Shown here: piece by piece, positions 20,414 through 28,381 of the stretch
Layout of the letters: every line of letters starts with the position of its first letter
Position numbering within the stretch: the stretch's first letter is position 1
Assembly (NCBI GenBank): GCA_030017995.1
Contig: JASEGS010000011.1
Coordinates: forward strand, 1-49,263
Direction: 5' to 3'
Source: Thermodesulfovibrionales bacterium
GTDB lineage: Bacteria; Nitrospirota; Thermodesulfovibrionia; Thermodesulfovibrionales; Dissulfurispiraceae
DNA length: 49,263 nt
Notes under the pieces: model-generated
Seen by the model: only the letters and a program-made list of their open reading frames with translations
Told to the model about the DNA's origin: nothing
Database searches by the model: none
Position numbers and translations under genes: made by a program

Positions 20414-20437
20414 AGAGACCCAAAGAATAAAGAAAAG

Positions 20438-20528
20438 GGGACGGTTATAATAATTGAGTATTGCAAAATCTACCCCTACCCTAATCCTCGGCGACCGCAT
20501 GTACATAAACAAACTGGACAGTTATTGA
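20438..20528 (+). repeat. Island repeat copy C: methyltransferase 5'-end relic
   Basis: From the TTG at 20454 it encodes LSIAKSTPTLILGDRMYINK and stops at 20526-20528. It is identical to copy B for 35 bases and then diverges. It precedes the second nuclease gene. Confidence 0.8.
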
Positions 20529-20587
20529 CAGAAAGCAATATTACTCCTTACGATAAAAGCAAGGAATTTTCCCCTTTTTAAAAAATC

Positions 20588-21448
20588 ATGAAAGCGATAA
20601 GATTTATATTAATAAGCTCCCTTCTCTTATCTCTTTGCCCTTTATATGCCCTTGAACTATCATCTTACTCATATGCAGAAACTAATGGATGTAACTATCA
20701 AACGGTCTTCAAGATAATTGATGGCGACACCCTTGAGCTTTCTGATGCCACAAGAGTAAGACTTATAGGCGTTGATACGCCTGAGATTCATGACCAGAGA
20801 AAAGATGTTCAATGGTTCGCCGCAGAGGCGTCAAAAAAATTAAAAGAATGGATAGAAGGAAAAACCATTTGTCTGAAGCAGGAGAGGGATAAAACACAGG
20901 ACGTGGATAAATACGGAAGACTGCTCCGCTACGTCTGGAAGTTGGATGGTTTTTTTGTTAATGCAGAACTCATCAAACAGGGCTATGGCTTTGCATATAC
21001 AAAATATCCCTTCCAATATTTAGAGGATTTCAGAAAATACGAAAGAGATGCGAGTGAAAACAATCGCGGCTTATGGGATAAGAAAGAACAGGAAAAATGG
21101 GAGCAGGAAGTCGAAAAGAATATGGTGTATGCAAAGACCTGTGGAGAGGCAAAGAGCATATGCCCAGAGGATGCCATTAATAATATAGGGCGGGATAAAA
21201 CCGTGAGATTCTTTGTTAAAAAATCCTATGACAGCGGTAAGGCTGTGTTTTTAAACAGCAAGAACAACTTTGAAGACGCAGACAACTTCACAGCGGTTAT
21301 CTTTGCGGCTGATAAATATAAATTCCCTTACGAGCCAGCAGATTTTTATCGGGGGAAGACTGTAGAGATAATGGGGAAGATTAAGGAATATAATGGCAGG
21401 GCAGAGATAATTTTAAAAAATAGCAAACAGATTAAGATAGTGAAATAA
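20588..21448 (+). CDS. Secreted SNase-type nuclease with C-terminal OB-like domain
   Basis: 286 residues. A signal peptide covers the first ~30 (hydrophobic FILISSLLLSLCPLYA). The nuclease core (about 35-175) keeps IDGDTLEL, RVRLIGVDTPE and DKYGRLLRYVW, which hold the Asp, Arg and Glu catalytic residues. Residues ~200-286 (KTVRFFVKKSY..., GKTVEIMGKIKEYNGRAEI) resemble the OB-fold extension of some SNase proteins. No clear ribosome site is visible. It follows repeat copy C and is distinct from the shorter SNase at 1716-2270. Confidence 0.88.
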   Translation: MKAIRFILISSLLLSLCPLYALELSSYSYAETNGCNYQTVFKIIDGDTLELSDATRVRLIGVDTPEIHDQRKDVQWFAAEASKKLKEWIEGKTICLKQERDKTQDVDKYGRLLRYVWKLDGFFVNAELIKQGYGFAYTKYPFQYLEDFRKYERDASENNRGLWDKKEQEKWEQEVEKNMVYAKTCGEAKSICPEDAINNIGRDKTVRFFVKKSYDSGKAVFLNSKNNFEDADNFTAVIFAADKYKFPYEPADFYRGKTVEIMGKIKEYNGRAEIILKNSKQIKIVK

Positions 21449-21465
21449 TTTCTGACAAAAGAAAA

Positions 21466-21566
21466 GGGAAAGGTTCTAACTGAATAGTGAAAAACCAAAA
21501 CTCTCCATAATTCTCGGCGACAGCCGGAACATGGGTGAGATGAAAAACGAAAGCGATAAATGTTAA
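21466..21566 (+). repeat. Island repeat copy D: methyltransferase 5'-end relic
   Basis: Begins GGGAAAGGTTCTAACTG and from the CTG at 21480 encodes LNSEKPKLSIILGDSRNMGE, continuing MKNESDKC before a stop at 21564-21566. Its end overlaps the start of the DUF1284 gene in another frame. Confidence 0.78.
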
Positions 21567-21958
21567 CCCTTAGAGGTCATCATCTCATATGTCTGCATTT
21601 CTTTTCGGGCGAGGGATATGACTCGTCATTCATTGAGAACCTCATGGATGTCTTGAAGAGGGCGGAAAATGAAAAAATAGAGATCGCTGCTACTGCCGAT
21701 AACATATGCGCTAAATGCCCTTATCTTAAAAATGATAAATGCGCTTACGATGAAAAGGCCGATGCAGAGATAAGAGAGATGGACGAGACAGCACTCCGTC
21801 TTCTTAATCTCAGCACAGGCCAGAAAATAACATGGCAGGCCGTAAAAGAATATATCCCTATTGTATTCCATGAGTGGCATAACAGATACTGCAATGACTG
21901 CGACTGGAAGCAGGCTTGCGAGAAAAGCGGTCTTTATCGGGAAATGAAAATGAGATAA
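21560..21958 (+). CDS. DUF1284 family protein
   Basis: 132 residues starting LRGHHLICLHFFSGEGYD, the family signature. Cysteines are arranged as CAKCPY...C (near 50-60) and C..CDWKQAC (near 113-121), suggesting an iron-sulfur or zinc site. Function is unknown. The ATG lies inside relic copy D and has no good ribosome site, so the repeat may supply its expression signals. Confidence 0.82.
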   Translation: MLTLRGHHLICLHFFSGEGYDSSFIENLMDVLKRAENEKIEIAATADNICAKCPYLKNDKCAYDEKADAEIREMDETALRLLNLSTGQKITWQAVKEYIPIVFHEWHNRYCNDCDWKQACEKSGLYREMKMR

Positions 21959-22011
21959 AATACCCAAAAGTATTTTAAAATATCTTACGTAAAAGTGATA
22001 TAGGAGATTTT

Positions 22012-23415
22012 GTGAACAGCGTAATATTTCTGATTATCGGCTTGATAGTAGGCGGAGCGGCTGCATGGTTTATTGCAAAGTCCCGCATTCATAAACAGAT
22101 CGTTGAGATCGAAGGCAGGGCAAAGAGCGCGGAGGCAGTTGTCGGCGAGCTGCGACAGCAGATACAACGAAAAGACTCTGACATAAGCAGCATCAGAAAC
22201 GACCTCGACAATGAGCGACAGCAAAAAACAGAGACTACAACAAGGCTTGAAGAGGCTCAAAAAAGGCTTGAAGATTCATACAAGAACCTTGAAGAGCAAA
22301 AGGCGCTCATCGAGGTGATGAAGACGGAGTTGACAGACACATTCAAGGCGCATGCGTCAGCAGCATTAAAAAGCAGCAACGATGATTTTCTAAAGTTAGC
22401 GTCCGAACATTTGGGGAAAATACTTGCAGAAACAAAAGGCAAACTCGGCGAACACAAAGAGGCTATTGACGGCACCATTAAGCCTTTTCAGGAAATGCTA
22501 AAGCGTTACGAGGAGCAGATTCAGGTTATCGAAAAAAACAGACACGAGAGTTTCGGCAGTTTGGCACAGCAAATCCGCTCCCTCTCATCAATGCAGGAGC
22601 AGTTGCAAAAAGAGACAAGCAATCTCGTAACGGTTTTGAGAAGGCCTAAGGTAAGCGGCTCGTGGGGCGAGATAGGATTGAGAAGGGTTGCGGAACTTGC
22701 GGGCATGACCGCATACTGCGATTTTTACGAGCAGGAGTCGGTATCCACGGAAACAGGAAGGCTGAGGCCTGATATGATTGTGCGCCTGCCCAACGGCAGG
22801 GAGATCGTCGTGGATGCAAAGGCACCTGTTGATGCGTATCTGAATGCAGTCTCTGCATCCTCTGAGGAAGAAAGGAAAAAAGCTATAAACAATTATATAA
22901 CACAGGTCAGAAATCATATGAACACGCTCGGGTCAAAGGCATACTGGGATCAGTTTAAACAGTCTCCTGAGATTGTTGCGATGTATCTTCCGGGAGAGTC
23001 GTTTTTCAGCGCTGCGCTTGAGCATGATCATAAATTGATAGAGGATGGAAGCGCCAAGAAGGTTATACTCTCAACGCCTACGACTTTTATAGCGCTGCTA
23101 AAGGCAATAGCATACGGCTGGCAGCAGGATCAGATCACAAAGAGCGCTCAGGAGATAAGCAATCTGGGCAAGGAACTTTATGAAAGGTTTGCGATTGTGC
23201 TCGAGCATTTCTCAAAGACAGGCCTTGCGATCAGAAAGGCTGTTGAATCATATAATGAAGGTGCGCGTTCAATTGAATCGAGGCTTATACCTTCTGTAAG
23301 GAAGTTCAAAGAGCTGGGAGTGTCAAGCCCGAAGGAGATAGCGTCTCCAGCTGAAATCGGCGAAGGCACAAAAAATATCGAGCATCTTGCGCTGGAATTC
23401 GAAGATGACAAATAA
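22012..23415 (+). CDS. rmuC: DNA recombination protein RmuC
   Basis: 467 residues. An N-terminal membrane anchor (about 3-22) is followed by a long coiled coil (about 30-120, rich in Q, E, K, R) and a C-terminal nuclease-like domain with SWGEIGLRRVAELAGM, RPDMIVRLPNGREIVVDAKAPVDAY and YLPGESFFSAAL. RmuC limits inversions at short inverted repeats in E. coli. GTG start with AGGAG 5 bases upstream. Confidence 0.95.
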   Translation: MNSVIFLIIGLIVGGAAAWFIAKSRIHKQIVEIEGRAKSAEAVVGELRQQIQRKDSDISSIRNDLDNERQQKTETTTRLEEAQKRLEDSYKNLEEQKALIEVMKTELTDTFKAHASAALKSSNDDFLKLASEHLGKILAETKGKLGEHKEAIDGTIKPFQEMLKRYEEQIQVIEKNRHESFGSLAQQIRSLSSMQEQLQKETSNLVTVLRRPKVSGSWGEIGLRRVAELAGMTAYCDFYEQESVSTETGRLRPDMIVRLPNGREIVVDAKAPVDAYLNAVSASSEEERKKAINNYITQVRNHMNTLGSKAYWDQFKQSPEIVAMYLPGESFFSAALEHDHKLIEDGSAKKVILSTPTTFIALLKAIAYGWQQDQITKSAQEISNLGKELYERFAIVLEHFSKTGLAIRKAVESYNEGARSIESRLIPSVRKFKELGVSSPKEIASPAEIGEGTKNIEHLALEFEDDK

Positions 23416-23463
23416 CAGGCGACTGCTGTTTAAAATATAGCGATAGGCTATAAGGGGGATTTT

Positions 23464-24147
23464 GTGATTGAGGACCTGAGAAGTTCAGAGACATGGCGCG
23501 TATTCAGGATACAGTCCGAGCTTGTAGAGGGCTTTGAAAGCCTTTTTGATTTAGGCCCTGCGGTTAGTATATTCGGCAGCTCCCGGCTGAAAGAGGATTC
23601 ATACTATTACCATCAGGCTATCAAGGTTGGAAAGATGCTCTCGGAGGCAGGCTTCTCGGTGATTACAGGCGGAGGCCCCGGAATCATGGAGGCTGCCAAT
23701 AAAGGCGTCAAGATGGGCGGCAAGGGCAAATCTGTAGGATTGAATATAGAAATACCTTCTGAACAATACCCGAATAAGTATGTAGATATAAACATCTCTT
23801 TCAGGTATTTCTTTGTGAGAAAACTTATGTTCATAAAATATGCCATGGCATTTATCATATTCCCCGGCGGATTCGGCACCATGGATGAATTGTTTGAGGC
23901 ATTGAACCTTGTGCAGACAGAAAAGATCGGACCCTTTCCAATAATCCTGTTTGGCAGGGAATACTGGAAAGGCCTTATCGATTGGATGAAGAACACCCTC
24001 ATTAAGGAAGGAACTATTGGCCGTGAGGATTTTGCCTATTTCCAGATTGTTGATACACCTGAAGAGGTATGTGAACTTTTAAAGGAACATCTCAGAGTTT
24101 CTGAGGGCAAATCCCCCATTGGCGAATGCAAAGAAAGCAAGCCTTAA
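23464..24147 (+). CDS. LOG-family protein (nucleotide 5'-monophosphate phosphoribohydrolase-like)
   Basis: 227 residues of Rossmann fold. The signatures SVITGGGPGIMEAANKG and PGGFGTMDELFE are the catalytic motifs of the LOG/YvdD family, which cleaves nucleoside monophosphates to base and ribose phosphate. GTG start with GGGGGAT upstream. It converges with trpD with only 6 bases between. Confidence 0.9.
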   Translation: MIEDLRSSETWRVFRIQSELVEGFESLFDLGPAVSIFGSSRLKEDSYYYHQAIKVGKMLSEAGFSVITGGGPGIMEAANKGVKMGGKGKSVGLNIEIPSEQYPNKYVDINISFRYFFVRKLMFIKYAMAFIIFPGGFGTMDELFEALNLVQTEKIGPFPIILFGREYWKGLIDWMKNTLIKEGTIGREDFAYFQIVDTPEEVCELLKEHLRVSEGKSPIGECKESKP

Positions 24148-24153
24148 TACAAT

Positions 24154-25164
24154 CTACATGGAGTTAGTCACCCTTCTGATATCTTCCAGCTTTTTGATCG
24201 CCTTCTTTGAATCTACAGCCTCTGCCGCAATTTCCTTAGCTGTTTTAAAATCATTCGCAAGACCTGCCACTACAATTGCTGCTGCAGAATTCATGAGCAC
24301 AATATCCCGTTTAGGTCCTGTCTCGCCGTTGAGGATGGATACTGTTATTTCAGCATTCTTGTCTTTATTCCCTCCGGTTATGTCTTTGCAGTCGGTCCTG
24401 TTGAAACCGAAGTCTTCCGGAGCTATATAAAAGGTCTCAACCTTTCCACCTCTGCATCTCGAAACCCTTGTGCCGTCGCATATTGTGATTTCATCAAGGC
24501 CATCCTCTCCATGCACTACCATTGCGTCTGCAGCTCCAAGGTTTCCGAGCACCGATGCGAGCGGTTCTGTGAGCTTATCTGTAAATACCCCTACTATTTG
24601 TCTCTTTGCGTTTGCAGGATTTGTCAGAGGTCCTAAGATATTAAATACAGTCCTTATGCCCATCTCTCTTCTCGGTCCTATGGCGAATTTCATTGCAGGG
24701 TGAAACAATGGAGCAAAGAGAAACCCGAAGTTTGTTTCAAAGAGGCATCTCTCGACCTTTTCAGGCGGCAAGTCTATTTTGACGCCGAGTGCCTCAAGAA
24801 CATCTGCGCTTCCTGATTGGCTCGATACAGAACGGTTTCCGTGCTTTGCAACAGGAATGCCGGAGGCAGCGACAACTATAGCTGTTGTAGTTGAGATGTT
24901 GAATGTGCCTGACATGTCCCCGCCTGTGCCACATGTGTCAACCACTCCTTCAGGCGCTTTGATCTTCGTGGCCTTTTCTCTCATTATCCGGGCGGCTCCT
25001 GTGATTTCTTCAACTGTCTCGCCTTTTATTCTGAGCGCAGTAAGGAATGCGCCAATCTGCGCGTCTGTGGCTTTGCCCTCCATTATCTCGGTCATACATT
25101 CCGCCATCTCCAGCTCTGAAAGGTCTATGTTCTGAATAACGAGATTAATCGCCTCTTTTATCAT
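24154..25164 (-). CDS. trpD: Anthranilate phosphoribosyltransferase
   Basis: Second step of tryptophan synthesis. I start at the ATG at 25164, with GGGAGG four bases before it; the longer TTG start would put that ribosome site inside the coding sequence. The 336-residue protein has [18 protein letters not shown] (PRPP loop), [21 protein letters not shown] and ILGPLTNPA. It overlaps trpG by 20 bases. Confidence 0.96.
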   Translation of the reverse strand: MIKEAINLVIQNIDLSELEMAECMTEIMEGKATDAQIGAFLTALRIKGETVEEITGAARIMREKATKIKAPEGVVDTCGTGGDMSGTFNISTTTAIVVAASGIPVAKHGNRSVSSQSGSADVLEALGVKIDLPPEKVERCLFETNFGFLFAPLFHPAMKFAIGPRREMGIRTVFNILGPLTNPANAKRQIVGVFTDKLTEPLASVLGNLGAADAMVVHGEDGLDEITICDGTRVSRCRGGKVETFYIAPEDFGFNRTDCKDITGGNKDKNAEITVSILNGETGPKRDIVLMNSAAAIVVAGLANDFKTAKEIAAEAVDSKKAIKKLEDIRRVTNSM

Positions 25165-25735
25165 ATTGCCTCCCAAGTTTTATAAAATTCCTTAACAAGT
25201 CTTTGCCTACTGTTGTAAGAATAGACTCGGGATGGAACTGTATGCCCTCTACAATGAACTCTTTATGCCTTACCCCCATTACTATGCCGTCCTCTGTCCA
25301 AGCCGTAATCTCAAGGCAGTCAGGCATGGTCTCGCGTCTGATAATAAGCGAATGGTACCTGGTCGCCTCAAAGGGATTCGGAAGCCCTGCAAATATTGTT
25401 TTCCCGTCATGATGGATCATGGATGTCTTGCCATGCATCAGGTAGGGAGCACGTATGACTTCTCCGCCAAAGGCCGCTCCTATGGCCTGATGTCCAAGAC
25501 ATACACCTAGGATTGGGACTTTTCCAGTAAAGTGTTTTATTACATCAATAGACACTCCTGCCTCTTTTGGTGTGCATGGTCCGGGTGATATGACTATTCT
25601 TTCCGGATTCATGGTCTCAATTTCTTTAACGGTTGTTTTGTCATTTCTAAAGACTCTCACATCCTCCCCAAGTTCACCGAGATACTGAACGAGGTTATAT
25701 GTAAATGAGTCATAGTTGTCTATCATCAAAAGCAT
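25145..25735 (-). CDS. trpG: Anthranilate synthase glutaminase component
   Basis: Class I amidotransferase giving ammonia to TrpE. The 196-residue form starts at the ATG at 25735, which has GAGGTG seven bases upstream; a GTG at 25744 overlapping the trpE stop is an alternative. [31 protein letters not shown], the catalytic Cys in [10 protein letters not shown] and the HPES His/Glu pair are intact. It may also serve folate synthesis as PabA. Confidence 0.95.
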   Translation of the reverse strand: MLLMIDNYDSFTYNLVQYLGELGEDVRVFRNDKTTVKEIETMNPERIVISPGPCTPKEAGVSIDVIKHFTGKVPILGVCLGHQAIGAAFGGEVIRAPYLMHGKTSMIHHDGKTIFAGLPNPFEATRYHSLIIRRETMPDCLEITAWTEDGIVMGVRHKEFIVEGIQFHPESILTTVGKDLLRNFIKLGRQYDKRGD

Positions 25736-25740
25736 ACTTC

Positions 25741-27246
25741 TCACCTCATATCTTCTGCCATTTCCACGGCCTTAAACATACCCATTGCTTTATTAACGGT
25801 TTCCATATACTCCTTTTCAGGCATAGAGTCAGCCACTATTCCTGCTCCGGCCTGCACATACACCTTATTATCTTTTATTATAAGGGTTCTGATTGTAATA
25901 CATGTATCCATGTTTCCTGAATAACCAAAATAGCCCACTGCACCCGCATACGGACCTCTTTTCGTTGGCTCAAGCTCCTCAATGATTTCCATTGCCCTGA
26001 CCTTTGGCGCGCCTGAGACCGTGCCAGCAGGGAACGAAGCCCTGAAGACATCAAAGGCGTCGAGGCCTTTCTTCAGCTTCCCTTCCACATTGGACACGAG
26101 GTGCATAACATGGCTATAACGTTCAACATTCATAAGCTCTGTTGCCATTACCGAGCCTGTCTCTGCAACCCTTCCCACGTCGTTTCTACCGAGATCAACG
26201 AGCATTATATGTTCAGCTATCTCCTTAGGGTCCTTCCCTAAGTCTTTTTCAAGGGCATTGTCTTCTTCCTCTGTCTCTCCTCTTTTTCTTGTGCCTGCTA
26301 TTGGTCGTAGTGTTATTTTATCGCCCTCAAGCCTTACAAGTATCTCAGGTGACGACCCAACTAATTGAGCATCACCTGCATCGAGAAAATACATGTAAGG
26401 AGATGGATTTATTATCCTGAGAGCCCTGTATATATCAAAAGCACTTATCTCTGTACCCCTTTCAAAACGCTGTGAAAGCACCAACTGGAATATGTCCCCT
26501 GCCTTTATATATTCTTTTGTCTTTATCACAGCATTGATGAATTCGTCCTTTGTAAAGTTAGAGGGAAATTCCCCTGTAAGGGTGTAAGACGAGGGATTAT
26601 AAGCAACCGGCAAATAGCCGGCCTTTTTCTCTTTCTGGCTGCTGCTCACAGTCCCTTGACGTAATTTATCAATAATCTTATCTATTTTATCCGCAGCTTC
26701 TTTATATGCCTGCCTTAAATCTCTTTCATCTGTATGGACATTGCAGACTACCTTTATGGTCTGTTTTAGATTGTCGAAAATAAGGAGTGTATCAGTGAGC
26801 ATGAGGAAGATGTCCGGCATGTCAAGCCCTGACTTTTCAATATCAGGGACTCTCTCAAAAAACTTTACCACATCATATCCTAGATATCCCACAAATCCTC
26901 CGGAAAATCTGGGCAATCCATGCACATTAACAGGTCTGAATCTGGAGAGGATGTCTTTCACAACAACTAATGGGTCATTGGTTTCTATATTTAAAACCGT
27001 GCCGTTCTGTTTAATCGAGGTCTCTCTGCCATGGCTTGTTATGATCATTGAGGGGTCTATGCCGATGAATGAGTATCGCGCCCACTTTTCGCCTCCAACA
27101 ACACTCTCAAGCAAAAAGGATGGTTTTTTATCAAGCTTCAGGAATGCGCTCACAGGTGTTTCAACATCACCGATTACTTCCTTGTATACAGGGATCAGGT
27201 TGCCCTGTGTTGACAAGCTTTTAAATTCATTGAAGTCAATATTCAT
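25741..27246 (-). CDS. trpE: Anthranilate synthase component I
   Basis: 501-residue chorismate-using enzyme. The tryptophan feedback element LLESVVGG lies near residue 46. Chorismate-site motifs include [39 protein letters not shown] and [18 protein letters not shown]. First gene of trpE-trpG-trpD; the remaining trp genes are not in the window. No tryptophan-rich leader peptide or attenuator is visible upstream. Confidence 0.96.
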   Translation of the reverse strand: MNIDFNEFKSLSTQGNLIPVYKEVIGDVETPVSAFLKLDKKPSFLLESVVGGEKWARYSFIGIDPSMIITSHGRETSIKQNGTVLNIETNDPLVVVKDILSRFRPVNVHGLPRFSGGFVGYLGYDVVKFFERVPDIEKSGLDMPDIFLMLTDTLLIFDNLKQTIKVVCNVHTDERDLRQAYKEAADKIDKIIDKLRQGTVSSSQKEKKAGYLPVAYNPSSYTLTGEFPSNFTKDEFINAVIKTKEYIKAGDIFQLVLSQRFERGTEISAFDIYRALRIINPSPYMYFLDAGDAQLVGSSPEILVRLEGDKITLRPIAGTRKRGETEEEDNALEKDLGKDPKEIAEHIMLVDLGRNDVGRVAETGSVMATELMNVERYSHVMHLVSNVEGKLKKGLDAFDVFRASFPAGTVSGAPKVRAMEIIEELEPTKRGPYAGAVGYFGYSGNMDTCITIRTLIIKDNKVYVQAGAGIVADSMPEKEYMETVNKAMGMFKAVEMAEDMR

Positions 27247-27290
27247 CTAATTATTTTAATGAATTCATAGGATTTTGGCAATTTGTCAAA

Positions 27291-27318
27291 TTGACATAAC
27301 TGTCATAAGTATGCTAAT
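27291..27318 (+). promoter_or_regulatory. Promoter for tRNA-Gly
   Basis: TTGACA (27291-27296), a 16-base spacer and GCTAAT (27313-27318) end about 17 bases before the tRNA, a suitable placement. Confidence 0.5.
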
Positions 27319-27334
27319 TTTCAAAATTGTCAAT

Positions 27335-27410
27335 GCGGGTGTAGCTCAGCTGGTAGAGCACAACCTTGCCAAGGTTGTGGTCGCGGGTTCGAATCCCGTC
27401 GCCCGCTCCA
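27335..27410 (+). tRNA. tRNA-Gly (anticodon GCC)
   Basis: Acceptor stem GCGGGTG/CGCCCGC, D arm with AGCTCAGCTGGTAGAGC, anticodon loop TTGCCAA, T arm GGGTTCGAATCCC and encoded CCA; 76 bases. Confidence 0.97.
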
Positions 27411-27486
27411 TAAATTTCAGATGACACAAAACAGAGAACAGAACACGGATTAAAAAGAAAAAGTCTGACTTCTGTATTCTGATATT

Positions 27487-27559
27487 GGCGGCGTACCCAA
27501 GTGGCTAAGGGAGAGGTCTGCAAAACCTTTATGCAGCGGTTCGAATCCGCTCGCCGCCT
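27487..27559 (+). tRNA. tRNA-Cys (anticodon GCA)
   Basis: Acceptor stem GGCGGCG/CGCCGCC, anticodon loop CTGCAAA (GCA), T arm GCGGTTCGAATCCGC; 73 bases. CCA is not encoded, unlike the other two tRNAs here. The 76 bases between it and tRNA-Gly hold ACAGAA-type low-complexity sequence. Confidence 0.96.
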
Positions 27560-27560
27560 T

Positions 27561-28367
27561 TCAGTATTTTATTATTTCAAGGTAGTCTCTGAAATCTCTC
27601 TCCTCATCTCCTTTTAAGGTAAAAAGCCTTTGCTTCACATCATCTGTAAACTTTTGTCTGTTTCCCTTATAAGCCGGGTCTATTTCAATGGCCTTTGCAA
27701 TAGCTGTGGCTGCATCTCTGTATCTTCCTGTTTTATTATAGGCAAGGGCCAGTCCATAGTATGGCAGCGAGAAGACAGGAGCTCTTTTTATTGAGTCTTT
27801 GAATGCATTTATTGCCACATCATACTGCTTCATCCTGTAAAACGCTACACCAAGCATGTACAAAGACTTCTCAGGGGTATGATACAAAGGGTTAGATAAG
27901 GCTTTTTTAAAAGAATCTGCTGCATCCTGAAAATGCCCTGTGCTTATGCTGGCTATTCCTAAATTGTGATGGGCATCCGAAGAGTCAGGGTTTATGGATA
28001 ACGCCTTAAGAAAGAATTCCTTTGCCTTTTCAAATTCTTCGAGTTGGAGGTGAACAAGGCCAAGGCTGTTCAGCACATTATGATTGTCAGGATCAATCTG
28101 ATATGCTTTATGGAGCTGTATGAATGCCGTCTGAATATTTCCTTCGTTCAGGAACGATATGCCCATTTTGTAATGGTAGTCAGCCTCCTTCTGCTGTTCT
28201 ATAGGAGGCGTAGTGGCACAATTGTTTAAGAAGAACAGCAGAGCAGCAAAGCAATAAAACAGCAGTTCTTTTAAAATCCTTAAACGCCCTTCTGCTCTTC
28301 TGCTCTTCTGTTCTTCTGCTCCACTTTGCTGGCTTTTATTTTCTGTGTTCTGACTTCTTTTTTCCAT
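27561..28367 (-). CDS. TPR-repeat lipoprotein (PilW/PilF-like)
   Basis: 268 residues. The N-terminus is a charged low-complexity stretch (SQNTENKSQQSGAEEQKS) built from octamer-like AGAGCAGA repeats, followed by a hydrophobic segment and the lipobox FLNNC near residue 49. After this come four or five TPR units (for example YHYKMGISFLNEGNIQTAF, VLNSLGLVHLQLEEFEKA, AHHNLGIASISTGHF). PilW/PilF-type lipoproteins assist outer-membrane secretins, which would suit the GspD here, but that link is inference. The 30-residue extension before the signal sequence is unusual. Confidence 0.82.
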   Translation of the reverse strand: MEKRSQNTENKSQQSGAEEQKSRRAEGRLRILKELLFYCFAALLFFLNNCATTPPIEQQKEADYHYKMGISFLNEGNIQTAFIQLHKAYQIDPDNHNVLNSLGLVHLQLEEFEKAKEFFLKALSINPDSSDAHHNLGIASISTGHFQDAADSFKKALSNPLYHTPEKSLYMLGVAFYRMKQYDVAINAFKDSIKRAPVFSLPYYGLALAYNKTGRYRDAATAIAKAIEIDPAYKGNRQKFTDDVKQRLFTLKGDEERDFRDYLEIIKY

Positions 28368-28381
28368 GCTTTCAGTTTAAA

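Noticed and set aside
17793-21566. attC-like hairpin (CGGC-GACA-GCCG) in the island repeats
   Set aside because: The stem forms in copies A and D but is broken in B and C, and no integrase gene is visible, so an integron site is not supported.
27247-27334. trp leader peptide or attenuator
   Set aside because: No short ORF with tryptophan codons and no alternative hairpins are seen in the 88 bases upstream of trpE.
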